Below are positions 1 through 9,612 of a stretch of 64,000 bases of DNA, one piece after another (within the stretch, counting starts at the first letter, position 1; each line of letters opens with the position of its first letter). The stretch is from the NCBI GenBank assembly GCA_020848095.1, contig JADLAT010000003.1:157850-221849 (forward strand). Direction: 5' to 3'. The DNA is from Alphaproteobacteria bacterium. Its GTDB lineage: Bacteria; Pseudomonadota; Alphaproteobacteria; Micavibrionales; Micavibrionaceae. The translations under genes were made by a program, and so were the position numbers. The notes under the pieces were generated by a model that made no database searches, was not told the DNA's origin, and saw nothing but the letters and a program-made list of their open reading frames with translations.

Positions 1-12
1 GAGGCGCTTAAA

Positions 13-1152
13 ATGCACCGCATGAAAGCTATAAAAACCCTGATTTTTGTTTTGTCCCTGATTTGCCTTACCACTTCGGCAAATGCGGAAACACTGGAAA
101 CGCTTGCCAAGCAGGCCATCATCATCGATTACGACACGGGAGCAGTCCTCCTGTCCAAAAACGCAGACGAGCGGATGCCTACATCCTCCATGAGCAAGGT
201 CATGACGGTCTATCTGGTGGATGAGGCGTTGGACAAGGGGAAAATCGCCCTTGATACGCGCTTTACGGTCAGTGAAAAAGCATGGCGCATGCAAGGCTCT
301 AAAATGTTCGTAGAACTGGGCGGGCAGATCAGCGTAGAGGATTTAATGCGCGGCGTGATGATCCAGTCAGGAAACGATGCCACGATTGTTCTGGCCGAAG
401 GGCTGGCCGGAACGGAAGAGGCCTTTGCGCAGGCTATGAACGCCAAAGCCAAAGAGCTGGGCATGAAAAATACCCATTTTGCTAATGCCAGCGGCTGGCC
501 GGACCCGGAGCACTATTCAACGGCCAGAGATCTGGCCATTTTGGGCCGGGCAACCATTAAAAACTTTCCGGAGCGTTACAAAATTTATGCCGAAAAGGAT
601 TTTACGTACAACGATATAAAACAGGGGAATCGTAATCCGCTCCTGTATCAAAATGTTGGCGCTGACGGCATTAAAACCGGTCATACAGAAGATGCCGGTT
701 ATGGCCTGATCGGCTCCGGCGTAGAAAATGGTCGCCGCGTAATATTGGTAATTAACGGTCTTGCCTCTCAAAAAGAGCGTGCGGAAGAATCAGCCAAGCT
801 TTTGACCTGGGGTCTGCGCCGCTTTGAAAACAAAAATCTGTTAAAGGCGGGCGCTGTCATCGAGCAGGCTAATGTCGCCATGGGACAAAAAAGCGCAGTC
901 CCTCTGGTCGCCGGGCAGGACGTGACTGTGACTTTACCCAAGCTGGTGGGGCACAACATAGAAATGAGTGTTCAATATAAATCCCCCCTCATTGCGCCTT
1001 TGCAAAAAGGACAGGAAATCGGCAGCATTTCTATCAAGGTTCCCGACCTCGCACCTATGGAAGCGCCACTTCTCGTAGGGGAAGATATCCCCGAACTTGG
1101 CTTCTTCGCCAAAACTTTGGCCAAAGCCAAAATTTTGATCTTAGGGACCTGA
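13..1152 (+). CDS. dacA: D-alanyl-D-alanine carboxypeptidase (PBP5/6 type, DacA/DacC)
   Basis: Periplasmic penicillin-binding carboxypeptidase that trims the terminal D-Ala from peptidoglycan pentapeptides. An N-terminal signal peptide (hydrophobic residues about 7-20, Ala-Asn-Ala-Glu cleavage region near 25) precedes the S11 peptidase domain. The three active-site motifs are visible: SMSK at 59-62 (acylated Ser59, Lys62), SGN at 119-121 and KTG at 221-223. A beta-rich C-terminal domain follows. The length of 379 residues is usual. The start at 13 has GAGG about 8 bases upstream; an in-frame ATG at 22 is the alternative. tmk follows after 7 bases, so the gene heads the housekeeping run up to pseG. 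Confidence 0.93.
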   Translation: MHRMKAIKTLIFVLSLICLTTSANAETLETLAKQAIIIDYDTGAVLLSKNADERMPTSSMSKVMTVYLVDEALDKGKIALDTRFTVSEKAWRMQGSKMFVELGGQISVEDLMRGVMIQSGNDATIVLAEGLAGTEEAFAQAMNAKAKELGMKNTHFANASGWPDPEHYSTARDLAILGRATIKNFPERYKIYAEKDFTYNDIKQGNRNPLLYQNVGADGIKTGHTEDAGYGLIGSGVENGRRVILVINGLASQKERAEESAKLLTWGLRRFENKNLLKAGAVIEQANVAMGQKSAVPLVAGQDVTVTLPKLVGHNIEMSVQYKSPLIAPLQKGQEIGSISIKVPDLAPMEAPLLVGEDIPELGFFAKTLAKAKILILGT

Positions 1153-1159
1153 TACAGCC

Positions 1160-1813
1160 ATGAGCGCTGAGGGGTTTTTCATTACATTTGAAGGCGGGGA
1201 GGGCAGCGGGAAAACCACGCAGATCAATCGCCTTTCCCGTATTCTTACAGATAATGGCCGCCGCGTAATCACCACGCGCGAACCCGGCGGTACGTCCGAG
1301 GGCGAAAAGATCCGCAGCCTCCTTGTTCAACGCGAAGGGGGAAACTGGAGCGCAATGGCAGAATTGCTTTTACTCTTTGCCGCCAGAACCATGCATGTTG
1401 AAAAAATTATCCGCCCGGCTCTGGAAAACGGAGACATTGTAATTTCCGACCGCTTCACCGACTCAACCAGAGCCTATCAGGGCTATGGCCGGGGGTTGGA
1501 GATAGACATCGTCGAACAGGTCAACACACTGGTCCTTGGTGATTTCAAGCCCGATATGACCATCATTCTGGATGTCCCTCCGGAAACAGGGTTAGGGCGC
1601 TCCAAACGCAGACTGGCCAGCGAAAAATTCGCGGAAGAGGGGGCTTGCGAGGATCGTTTCGAACAACTGGAAATTGATTTTCATAGATGCCTGCGTCAGG
1701 GCTTTTTAGAAATCGCACAATCTGAGCCTGAGCGATGCCGAATTATTGATGCAACCGATACGGAAGACAATGTCGCGGCGCAGATACTGGCGCTGATTAA
1801 AGACAGGTTTTAA
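1160..1813 (+). CDS. tmk: Thymidylate kinase
   Basis: Phosphorylates dTMP to dTDP in the cytoplasm. The P-loop GGEGSGKTT lies close to the N-terminus, and the DRF signature with the following Ser-Thr-x-Ala-Tyr-Gln segment (about residue 95) is the dTMP-binding region. At 217 residues it has the usual length. It ends 2 bases before holB, and the pair tmk-holB is common in bacterial genomes, so co-transcription is likely. Confidence 0.95.
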   Translation: MSAEGFFITFEGGEGSGKTTQINRLSRILTDNGRRVITTREPGGTSEGEKIRSLLVQREGGNWSAMAELLLLFAARTMHVEKIIRPALENGDIVISDRFTDSTRAYQGYGRGLEIDIVEQVNTLVLGDFKPDMTIILDVPPETGLGRSKRRLASEKFAEEGACEDRFEQLEIDFHRCLRQGFLEIAQSEPERCRIIDATDTEDNVAAQILALIKDRF

Positions 1814-1815
1814 AA

Positions 1816-2973
1816 ATGGATTTATTCGGAGAAAGCGCGCCTGCTCCCACACCATCCACGCCCGCGGCAGAACCGGATACCTTACCGGCCCTCCCCACAG
1901 AAAACACAGAAGATATCTCTCCGCGCGCCACACCTCTATGCCTCGGACATGAAAGTCAGGAACAGCAGATTCTGGAGGCCTTCAACGCCGGGCAATTACC
2001 GCACGGCCTTATTTTCAGCGGTCCGGCCGGAATCGGAAAAGCCACCTTCGCCTTCAGGCTCGCGCGGTTCATACTTGCCCACACGGAACCTGATGCGCCC
2101 ATCCAAACATCAGACAACGCTCAAGCGACAAGCCTGACGATTCCGCCATCAAACGCCGTTTACCGAAAAATAGCAGCGGGAGCCCACCCGGATTTATTGC
2201 ACATACAACGTGCTTACGACACGGGGAAAGACAGGTTTAAAGACTCCGTTGCCGTAGAGGATATACGCAAAATTGCCCCGTTTTTACGGATGACCTCTTC
2301 ACAGGGCGGCTGGCGCGTGGTGATTGTGGATGATGCCGATACCATGAATCGCAACGCGCAAAATGCGCTCCTCAAGATTCTGGAAGAACCGCCCTCACGT
2401 ACTGTACTGATCCTGATCGCGCACCGAATGGGAACTTTGGTTCCAACGATCCGCTCCCGTTGCCGCGTCATCGGCTTCAAAGCGCTGACACAGGAATTTT
2501 TTACGGAAACTTTACAAAATCATGGGCATGCGCTTGCACCGGCCTCTCTCGCCTTCCTCTATGATATGACAGAGGGCAGCGCCGGCGAAGCCCTGCGACA
2601 GATTGAAAATAATGCCCTCGAAATGGGGTCGCGCATTATGGATATATTAAAAGCCGCGCCGCAATGGCACTGGACACCTATCCATGCGCTGGCCGACGAA
2701 CTTACCAAAAACGGCAGAGATTCCGCCTATGAGGGGTTCAGGGAAATGCTCCTCTGGGTATTCCGGCGCTCGATCATTAACCGCGCTCGCCAGATACAAA
2801 TACCATCCATCGGCGAGGATGCCAGGGCGACAAACACCTTTATGTCACACTCTTCACTTGCAACACTTCTCAAAATTTGTGACAACCTAGACACACATTT
2901 TGATACAGTACAAAAATCCAATCTGGATAAAAGACAGGCGGTTCTTTCCGCCTTTCACCTGATTGCCGCTTAA
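1816..2973 (+). CDS. holB: DNA polymerase III subunit delta' (HolB)
   Basis: Clamp-loader subunit of the replicative polymerase, AAA+ fold. A low-complexity Pro/Ala/Thr-rich N-terminus of about 35 residues precedes the AAA+ domain, which has a P-loop-like segment GPAGIGKAT at 69-77. The conserved stretch ending in LLKILEEPP and an arginine-finger-like SRC (TIRSRC) follow. The 385 residues exceed the E. coli protein, as is common in Alphaproteobacteria. It lies between tmk and metG in a same-strand cluster. Confidence 0.88.
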   Translation: MDLFGESAPAPTPSTPAAEPDTLPALPTENTEDISPRATPLCLGHESQEQQILEAFNAGQLPHGLIFSGPAGIGKATFAFRLARFILAHTEPDAPIQTSDNAQATSLTIPPSNAVYRKIAAGAHPDLLHIQRAYDTGKDRFKDSVAVEDIRKIAPFLRMTSSQGGWRVVIVDDADTMNRNAQNALLKILEEPPSRTVLILIAHRMGTLVPTIRSRCRVIGFKALTQEFFTETLQNHGHALAPASLAFLYDMTEGSAGEALRQIENNALEMGSRIMDILKAAPQWHWTPIHALADELTKNGRDSAYEGFREMLLWVFRRSIINRARQIQIPSIGEDARATNTFMSHSSLATLLKICDNLDTHFDTVQKSNLDKRQAVLSAFHLIAA

Positions 2974-3000
2974 AAACAGATGCAGCGCAAAGGATAGAAG

Positions 3001-4575
3001 ATGAGCAAAGGCCCGTTTTACATTACGACGGCTATTTCATACGTAAATGGCGTTCCACATCTGGGACATGCTTATGAAGCCATTCTAACGGACGTTATGG
3101 CCCGGTTTAAACGGCTCGATGGATATGACGTTCTCTTTCTCACCGGAACGGATGAGCATGGAGAAAAAGTCGCAAAAACCGCGGAAAAAAACGGCATGAG
3201 CCCAAAAGCTTTCGCCGATCAGAATGCCGCGCATTTCCAGGCCATGACCAAAACGCTCAATATTTCCAATGATGATTTCATCCGCACCACGCAGGAGCGG
3301 CATTATGCAGCCTCGCAGGCACTTTGGACAAAGCTTCAGGAAAAAGGCGATATTTTTCCAAGCAAATATGAAGGCTGGTACTCTGTCCGGGAAGAGGCGT
3401 ATTTCACCGAAGATGAAGTCAAAGAAGGTGCAAACGGTCAAAAATTTGGCCCGAATGGCACAGAGGTGCTCTGGGTAGAAGAACCAAGTTATTTCTTTAG
3501 GTTATCCGCTTATTCTGATAAATTACTTGAGCTTTATGAGAAGCATCCGGAGTTCATACAGCCGCAATCACGGCGCAATGAAATCATATCCTTCGTAAAA
3601 CGCGGCCTGAAAGACCTTTCGGTCTCCCGCCATAAAAGCCGTCTGGAATGGGGCATTCCGGTTCCGGGTGACCCGGAGCATGTGATGTATGTCTGGCTGG
3701 ACGCCTTAACCAATTACATAACCGTTGCCGGATACCCGGAAGAAAACGGCGAAAAATTTCAAAAATTCTGGCCTGCCGACCGCCATGTTATCGGCAAGGA
3801 CATCAGCCGTTTTCACTGCATTTACTGGCCCGCATTTTTAATCTCAGCCGGACTGGATCTACCGCAAGCCGTCTTTGCCCATGGCTTTATCAATGTGCAG
3901 GGTGAAAAAATGTCAAAATCCGTAGGAAACGTGCTTTCCCCGGACGGTCTGGTGGAAACATACGGGCTGGACCAAATTCGCTATTTTCTCATGCGGGAAA
4001 TCCCCCACGGTCAGGATGGAAATTTCAGCCATGAACAGGCCATAGCGCGCATCAACGCCGATCTCGCGAATGGTCTGGGCAATCTGGCGCAGCGCACGCT
4101 CTCTATGATCCATAAAAACTGCGATGCCGCCATACCCGCCCCTGGCTCATACGAGGAGGCCGACAAGGCGCTGCTCTCTCAGATTTACGAAAAGCTGATA
4201 CCCGGTCTGCGGCCACAGGCCGACGCCTTTCAGTTTCACAATGTTCTCGCAAACATATGGAAAGAGATTTCCGATTGCGATTCCTATATCGACACCATGG
4301 TCCCATGGAAGCTGAAAAAAGAGGATCCCGCGCGCATGCAAACGGTCCTGTACGTATTGGTAGAGGCTATAAGATGCATAGCCATCGCGACCCAGCCCGT
4401 CATGCCGCAATCATCCGGGAAAATACTGGACCAACTCGGCGTCCCTCCGGGGGAAAGACTGTTTGCGCATATTGATGCGGCTCATGCGCTGAAATCCGGA
4501 AGCAAAATTGATGCGCCGCAGGGCGTGTTCCCGCGCATTGTTGAACTTGAACCACAGAAAGAGGCCGCCGGATAA
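3001..4575 (+). CDS. metG: Methionyl-tRNA synthetase
   Basis: Charges tRNA-Met. Class I synthetase with the HIGH-type motif PHLGHAY at 19-25 and KMSKS at 303-307. The 524-residue form has no C-terminal tRNA-binding EMAP domain and the connective region shows no zinc cysteine knuckle, which fits the shorter alphaproteobacterial type. The start has AAAGG at about 2988-2992, some 8 bases upstream of the ATG. The stop overlaps the next ATG in the form TAATG, which suggests translational coupling with the TatD gene. Confidence 0.95.
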   Translation: MSKGPFYITTAISYVNGVPHLGHAYEAILTDVMARFKRLDGYDVLFLTGTDEHGEKVAKTAEKNGMSPKAFADQNAAHFQAMTKTLNISNDDFIRTTQERHYAASQALWTKLQEKGDIFPSKYEGWYSVREEAYFTEDEVKEGANGQKFGPNGTEVLWVEEPSYFFRLSAYSDKLLELYEKHPEFIQPQSRRNEIISFVKRGLKDLSVSRHKSRLEWGIPVPGDPEHVMYVWLDALTNYITVAGYPEENGEKFQKFWPADRHVIGKDISRFHCIYWPAFLISAGLDLPQAVFAHGFINVQGEKMSKSVGNVLSPDGLVETYGLDQIRYFLMREIPHGQDGNFSHEQAIARINADLANGLGNLAQRTLSMIHKNCDAAIPAPGSYEEADKALLSQIYEKLIPGLRPQADAFQFHNVLANIWKEISDCDSYIDTMVPWKLKKEDPARMQTVLYVLVEAIRCIAIATQPVMPQSSGKILDQLGVPPGERLFAHIDAAHALKSGSKIDAPQGVFPRIVELEPQKEAAG

Positions 4576-5366
4576 TGTGGATCGATTCCCATTGTCATTT
4601 GAACCATGAACGCTTTGAGGGCGCTGACCCGGCTGTGCTGGTGCAAGAAGCCGCCGCGCAGGGCATATCAGGCATGGTGAGCGTGTGCTGCCGGATACAT
4701 AATGAATTTCCCGAAATCTTGAAGATTGCACAGGCACAAAAAAACGTCTGGTGCAGCATCGGCACGCATCCGCATGATGCCGGCCTTGAAACGGAACAGG
4801 CGGTAACGCTTGAAAAACTGGTTGATCTGGCGCGCTCCCACCCCAAAATTATTGGCATAGGGGAAAGTGGCCTTGATTATTACTACGACCATTCCCCGCG
4901 CGAAGCACAGGAACAGAGCTTTCGCAAGCATATCCGCGCCTGCGTTGAAACTGGCCTGCCGCTTATCGTGCATGCCCGCGATGCCGATGAGGACATCGCC
5001 TCAATTTTGAAGGAGGAGGGTGCAGGCACAAACCTTAAGGGCGTAATGCACTGTTTCAGCTCATCACGGGCCTTAGCGGAGGCCGCGCTTGATCTTGGAT
5101 TCTATATCTCTTTTTCCGGCATTGTGACTTTCAAAAACGCACAAGATCTGCAAGCCATCGCCAAGGATATCCCGGAAGACCGTATCTTGGTGGAAACCGA
5201 CGCACCGTTTCTGGCCCCGATCCCGCACAGGGGACAAACCAATCACCCCGCCTATGTGCGGCACACCGGCGAATTTCTGGCGGCGTTGCGCGGCGTTGCA
5301 CCGGAGGATTTCGCCCGCAAGACGAGTGAGAATTTTCACCGGCTTTTCGATCGGGCAGAAGCATGA
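4575..5366 (+). CDS. tatD: TatD-family metal-dependent hydrolase (DNase)
   Basis: TIM-barrel hydrolase of the TatD family; members are Mg-dependent 3'-5' nucleases or, more broadly, quality-control DNases. Metal ligands expected for the family are visible: the N-terminal DSHCHL (His6, His8), the Glu in GESGLDYYY, a later His-Ala-Arg-Asp-Ala segment, and the C-terminal ETDAPFLAP. Length 263 residues is typical. It overlaps metG by one base and the next gene by four (ATGA). The order metG-tatD-MBL is widespread in Alphaproteobacteria. Confidence 0.92.
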   Translation: MWIDSHCHLNHERFEGADPAVLVQEAAAQGISGMVSVCCRIHNEFPEILKIAQAQKNVWCSIGTHPHDAGLETEQAVTLEKLVDLARSHPKIIGIGESGLDYYYDHSPREAQEQSFRKHIRACVETGLPLIVHARDADEDIASILKEEGAGTNLKGVMHCFSSSRALAEAALDLGFYISFSGIVTFKNAQDLQAIAKDIPEDRILVETDAPFLAPIPHRGQTNHPAYVRHTGEFLAALRGVAPEDFARKTSENFHRLFDRAEA

Positions 5367-6157
5367 CTCAGGCTAAAATCACAATTTTGGGATGCGGAAA
5401 CTCCACCGGCGTACCCTCGCTCGGCAATAACTGGGGCGTTTGCGACCCGAAGAACCCCAAAAACAGACGCACGCGCTGTTCATTATCGGTTCAAACAGGT
5501 TCAACCACACTCATTATTGATACAGGGCCGGAATTTCGGGAGCAGGTAAACCGGGAAAATATCACGCATATTGATGCCGTTCTGTATACGCATATGCATA
5601 GCGATCACGTAAACGGCATTGACGACCTGCGCATCATTAAAGCCAGAAGCAAAAAACGTGTGCCGGTTTTTGCCAATCCAGAGACTTTAGCGGACCTGCA
5701 GGCGCGCTTCCCCTACCTCTTTAACGGCGGCGGACATGAACTTTATCCATCCGTGATCGAGCCGCATGAAATTACAAGCGAACAACTGGGCAAAGCGCAG
5801 CGTTTCGGTGATATTGACTTCACACCGTTTCAGCAGAACCACGGAACATGCAACAGTCTGGGATACCGTTTCGGCGATATGGCCTATTCGGTTGACATAT
5901 GGAAGCTGGATGAGGCCGCAATCAAGGCTTTAAAGGGCGTAAAAACATGGATTGTGGACGGCGCCGCTTATAAACAAACAGATAATGCCGTTCATGCAAA
6001 TCTGGACACCATATTTGCCCTAAACAAAGATATCGGCGCACAGAATGTCTATATCAGCAGCCTTTCACTGGCCATGGACTACGAAACCATGCGGGCAGAG
6101 CTGCCGGAAGGATATGCCCCGGCCTATGACGGGCTTTCATTCACAGCAGAAATATAA
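5363..6157 (+). CDS. MBL-fold metallo-hydrolase (PhnP-like)
   Basis: Beta-lactamase-fold hydrolase of the PhnP/RNase Z-like group; family members act as phosphodiesterases on cyclic phosphates, but the substrate here is not known. The metal-binding HxHxDH motif is present as HMHSDHVNGIDDLR, and an N-terminal GCGNSTGVPS segment is typical of this group. Length 264 residues. It overlaps tatD by four bases and pseG by one, so the whole run from metG to pseG looks like one operon. Confidence 0.88.
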   Translation: MTQAKITILGCGNSTGVPSLGNNWGVCDPKNPKNRRTRCSLSVQTGSTTLIIDTGPEFREQVNRENITHIDAVLYTHMHSDHVNGIDDLRIIKARSKKRVPVFANPETLADLQARFPYLFNGGGHELYPSVIEPHEITSEQLGKAQRFGDIDFTPFQQNHGTCNSLGYRFGDMAYSVDIWKLDEAAIKALKGVKTWIVDGAAYKQTDNAVHANLDTIFALNKDIGAQNVYISSLSLAMDYETMRAELPEGYAPAYDGLSFTAEI

Positions 6158-7248
6158 TGAGCAAGGGCTCTGATTTCACAGGAAAGAAAATCCTCATCAG
6201 GGCCGATGCCGCGCCGCAGATCGGCAGCGGACACATTATGCGCAGCTCCGTTCTGGCAAAACTGTTACAACAACATGGTGCGCAGATCACCTATGTCTGC
6301 CGGAGTTTCACCGGCCATATGCAGGACTTTCTCCGCCGTCAGGGTTTCACCGTATGCGCTTTACCGGTAGCGCCAGACTGGGTTATCCAAAGAGAGCGCA
6401 CAGAAACATGGCTTGGCGGACAAAGCGCCGAAGATGCGCAAGCCTGTTTTAGGCTCACAGGCCCGCAAGACATTGTGATTGCCGATCACTACGGCATTGA
6501 TGAAACATGGTGCAAACTGGCGCGCAATCATTGCCGCGTTCTGGTCTGTCTGGATGATGAAGCACAAAAACCACTGGATTGCGACATTGTCCTTAATCAA
6601 AATTATTACCCCTCACCTGATGCTTTATATGCAGGCCTGATCCCTGATGTCTGCCAAAAATTGATTGGGCCGCGCTATGCATTATTACGCCCCGAATTTG
6701 CGGATGCCCGAAAAAATGCCCATACGCGCCACCACATAAAGAATGTTCTGGTCCTGCCCGGGGGGAATGATCATTTTGGTATTGCCCGGCAAATTCTTGA
6801 GCATTGGAGTTTGGACGCCAGATTAACGCTGGTGGTGGGTAACCAATGTGATGACCCATCACTCGAAGAAAGAGCGCGGGAGCAGGGGCATACCCTTATA
6901 GGCAGCACAAATACCGTTGAAACGCTTATGCTGGAGAGTGATTTTTGCATCGGTGCGGGTGGCAGCACGAGTTGGGAGCGATGCTGTCTAAAGCTCCCCT
7001 CAGCCCTGTTTGTGCTGGCGGATAATCAGGCCGCTATAGCCGCCAATCTGGAATTGGCAGGCGCCTGTATCAATTTGGGCCGCATCAACAGCTTTGACTT
7101 CACAACCATAAATCAAAAAATAGGCTCATTAACAGGAGAGCCCTCTGCGCTCGCCACAATGTCAGAAGCGGCAGGAAAATTGACAGATGGCCTCGGCGCC
7201 ATACGGGTTTTAGAGGCCCTCCAAAGCATCCTCCAGGAGCGCTCCTGA
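6157..7248 (+). CDS. pseG: UDP-2,4-diacetamido-2,4,6-trideoxy-beta-L-altropyranose hydrolase (PseG)
   Basis: Fourth step of pseudaminic acid synthesis: releases UDP from UDP-6-deoxy-AltdiNAc with inversion. The GT-B-like fold begins with IRADAAPQIGSGHIMRS, where the Gly-Ser-Gly-His segment carries the family's catalytic His; a second nucleotide-binding region GAGGSTSWERC lies around residue 268. Length 363 residues. It is fused by a TAATG overlap to the housekeeping run and is convergent with the rest of the locus, so this one step of the pathway is probably transcribed from an upstream housekeeping promoter. Confidence 0.9.
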   Translation: MSKGSDFTGKKILIRADAAPQIGSGHIMRSSVLAKLLQQHGAQITYVCRSFTGHMQDFLRRQGFTVCALPVAPDWVIQRERTETWLGGQSAEDAQACFRLTGPQDIVIADHYGIDETWCKLARNHCRVLVCLDDEAQKPLDCDIVLNQNYYPSPDALYAGLIPDVCQKLIGPRYALLRPEFADARKNAHTRHHIKNVLVLPGGNDHFGIARQILEHWSLDARLTLVVGNQCDDPSLEERAREQGHTLIGSTNTVETLMLESDFCIGAGGSTSWERCCLKLPSALFVLADNQAAIAANLELAGACINLGRINSFDFTTINQKIGSLTGEPSALATMSEAAGKLTDGLGAIRVLEALQSILQERS

Positions 7249-7297
7249 CCCACATGACCCACAAAACAGGATCAAGAACCATTCATGCACCAATTTT

Positions 7298-8590
7298 TTA
7301 GCGCACAGAAAAAACAGGATGAATAGGGGGTATCCCAAGCCGTTCGTCAAGCCCCGGTTTTTCCAGAGCCGCTTTAACAACCGCCAGCGCATCCGTGTAG
7401 GCCTTTAACACATGATCCATATCGGCCTTGGTATGCGCGTAGCATATATTATGACTGCCCGCCAACAACACGCCCCCCGCCAGCATTTCTTTCAGGAAAA
7501 GCGTTTTAATCGCCTCCTTACTGCCGTGAGCATGATCGGCAAATTGCAGGATTTTCCACGGAGCCTTGCCGCATAGGGTGATATTCTGCGCCAGCCCGGC
7601 CTCAGCAATTTTCTTGAGTGTTTCCTCCGCAAGCCAGCTCCCCGTCTTCCAAAGGGTTTCAACCACAGGCTCGCGTTGCATTTTCTCAATGACAGCGATA
7701 GAAGCCGCCAGAGACAGTGCCTCTCCGCCAAAGGTGGAAGAATAGAAAATACGGTCCATAAGCGACATCACATCCGCCCGCCCGACCAGTGCGGAAATCG
7801 GCATTCCGTTCCCCATAGCCTTGCCAAAAGCCGCCAGATCAGGCGTCACACCAAAAAGCACCTGCGCCCCGCCATTGGCAAAACGAAAACCGGTTATGAC
7901 CTCATCGAAAATCAACAAAGCGCCGTTTTCATGCGCCATTGCCTTAACCGCCTCAAGATACCCCTCTTGCGGGTCTGTGGTGTTCATAGGCTCCATAATT
8001 ACAGCGGCCACATCGCCTTCAAATTTCTTAAATTCAGCGCGTAAAGCATCGAGATCGTTATACGCAACCTTGGTTGTCAGCGCGCATGTGCTTTTGGGAA
8101 TACCCAGATTTTTAATGGTTGCGCCGATATACCAATCCTGCCAGCCATGATAACCAAGCGCGATGATATGATCTTTTCCAGTAAACCCTCTGGCCAGCCG
8201 GACAGCGCCGGACGTAGCATCCGTTCCATTTTTTCCATAGCGCACCATCTCGGCGCAGGGAATAAGATCAACCAGCATTTCAGACAGCTTGAACTCAAGC
8301 GTCGTAGAGAGCGAGAAACTTATCCCCTTACCAAGCTGGGCGATAATGGCCTCATCCACGTCTTTATCCTGATACCCCAGCAAAACCGGTAAAAGGCCGC
8401 AAATCAGGTCCACATATTCATGACCATCAATATCCCAGACCCGTCCACCGCGCCCCCGGTCGAGAAACAGCGGCGCAGCCCCTTGAGGGAATTGCTGATG
8501 ACTTTTGGAAAATGTCTGGCTGCCCAAGGGAATGGTTTTGAGCGCGCGTTGAAGGGCTTCGTTACTTTTAGCGTAAGAGCGTGCGCTCAT
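7298..8590 (-). CDS. Class III PLP-dependent aminotransferase (GSA-aminomutase-like)
   Basis: Fold type I aminotransferase related to glutamate-1-semialdehyde aminomutase. The conserved IFDEV (227-231), which binds the pyridoxal nitrogen, and the Schiff-base lysine K257 in FGKAMGNG are present; full length at 430 residues. It lies first downstream of a Gfo/Idh oxidoreductase and a CMP-sugar synthetase, a grouping known from flagellin and LPS glycan loci. An amino-sugar or linker modification is therefore more likely than haem synthesis, but the substrate is unknown. Confidence 0.85.
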   Translation of the reverse strand: MSARSYAKSNEALQRALKTIPLGSQTFSKSHQQFPQGAAPLFLDRGRGGRVWDIDGHEYVDLICGLLPVLLGYQDKDVDEAIIAQLGKGISFSLSTTLEFKLSEMLVDLIPCAEMVRYGKNGTDATSGAVRLARGFTGKDHIIALGYHGWQDWYIGATIKNLGIPKSTCALTTKVAYNDLDALRAEFKKFEGDVAAVIMEPMNTTDPQEGYLEAVKAMAHENGALLIFDEVITGFRFANGGAQVLFGVTPDLAAFGKAMGNGMPISALVGRADVMSLMDRIFYSSTFGGEALSLAASIAVIEKMQREPVVETLWKTGSWLAEETLKKIAEAGLAQNITLCGKAPWKILQFADHAHGSKEAIKTLFLKEMLAGGVLLAGSHNICYAHTKADMDHVLKAYTDALAVVKAALEKPGLDERLGIPPIHPVFSVR

Positions 8591-8613
8591 ATTGGCAGAC
8601 CTTTCCAGAGTGA

Positions 8614-9612
8614 TTAAATTTCAACGCGTTGTCCTTTGCATTCGGCAGAATCATAACAAGCCCGCACGCAGGCCAGAGCCGCCACACCTTCCGCCAGCGT
8701 AGCCAGATTTCCCGAGCGCGGAGCGCCGGAGATCAGAGCACAAAACGCCTCAATCAGGGAAACATAGCATGCGTTAATATCAAGGGAAACACTATCCAGC
8801 AGGCTCGTCCAGCATCTCGTTTCGGCACTATAAAGATCCACTTTACAATGCTCCGGCGCTTTGCCGATACTGCGCCAGATGACAGTGCCGTTTTCGCCGA
8901 TGACCTCACAGCCGCGCTGCTTGATTTTTTGCAGATAATCCAGATGAATTTCCGCACGCATACCGTTCTGATGAATGGTATTTATCGCCGCATAATCTTC
9001 AGCCGCAATCTCCAGAGCGCTTATTTTCTCCAACTGCGCAGAGACAAAGGCAATCGGACCGAATAGATGCTGAAGATAATCTATCTCATGAATGCAATCC
9101 ATCGTAACGCCGCCACCGGTTTCCCGCTGCACCACATAAAGACCACGATAATCAACGCCGGGGCGCATGGACGGAAGGTCATTACCGAAATGCGCCCGCG
9201 CGAACAAAGGCTTTCCGATAGATTTCAGCCCCTCTTTCAGAGCCATAACGGCCTGATGCGCACGCATATTGCTAACGACAAAGAGCCTGTCTTGAGCCTG
9301 CTCCTGTAAACCCGCGGCCTCCGCCAGAGAAAGACAGACGGGCTTTTCCACTAAAATTTTAGCCCTTTCACAAATGCGCAAGGCCTTAAGCGCGGTTTCA
9401 TAATGAAGATGCGTCGGCAGAGCGATAATAACGCCATCTGGCTGCTGCGAAAGGGCCTCCTCAAGATCAGTAAAAGAGCGGCATTGAAGAGACTCAGCCA
9501 GAACTTTCGCCTTATCTTCCTCATGGTCACACACAAGCACCTTTGAGAAAGCTGCCGCATTGCGTGCATGCCTTTGCCCAATAGAGCCACAGCCGATAAT
9601 GAGAATTTTCAC
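8614..9612 (-). CDS. Gfo/Idh/MocA-family oxidoreductase
   Basis: NAD(P)-dependent sugar oxidoreductase. The Rossmann signature GCGSIGQRH begins at residue 8, and the family's EKP motif (VEKPVCLSL) sits near residue 110. Length 332 residues. The start overlaps the stop of the cytidylyltransferase by four bases, so the two are translationally coupled. Together with the class III aminotransferase it could oxidise and aminate a sugar used alongside pseudaminic acid; this is inferred from context only. Confidence 0.85.
   Translation of the reverse strand: MKILIIGCGSIGQRHARNAAAFSKVLVCDHEEDKAKVLAESLQCRSFTDLEEALSQQPDGVIIALPTHLHYETALKALRICERAKILVEKPVCLSLAEAAGLQEQAQDRLFVVSNMRAHQAVMALKEGLKSIGKPLFARAHFGNDLPSMRPGVDYRGLYVVQRETGGGVTMDCIHEIDYLQHLFGPIAFVSAQLEKISALEIAAEDYAAINTIHQNGMRAEIHLDYLQKIKQRGCEVIGENGTVIWRSIGKAPEHCKVDLYSAETRCWTSLLDSVSLDINACYVSLIEAFCALISGAPRSGNLATLAEGVAALACVRACYDSAECKGQRVEI

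Noticed and set aside
2974..3000. Riboswitch or T-box before metG
   Set aside because: The gap to holB is only 27 bases, too short for such a leader.
7298..8590. hemL (glutamate-1-semialdehyde aminomutase for haem synthesis)
   Set aside because: Alphaproteobacteria usually make 5-aminolevulinate by the HemA (Shemin) route, and the gene is embedded in a glycan locus.
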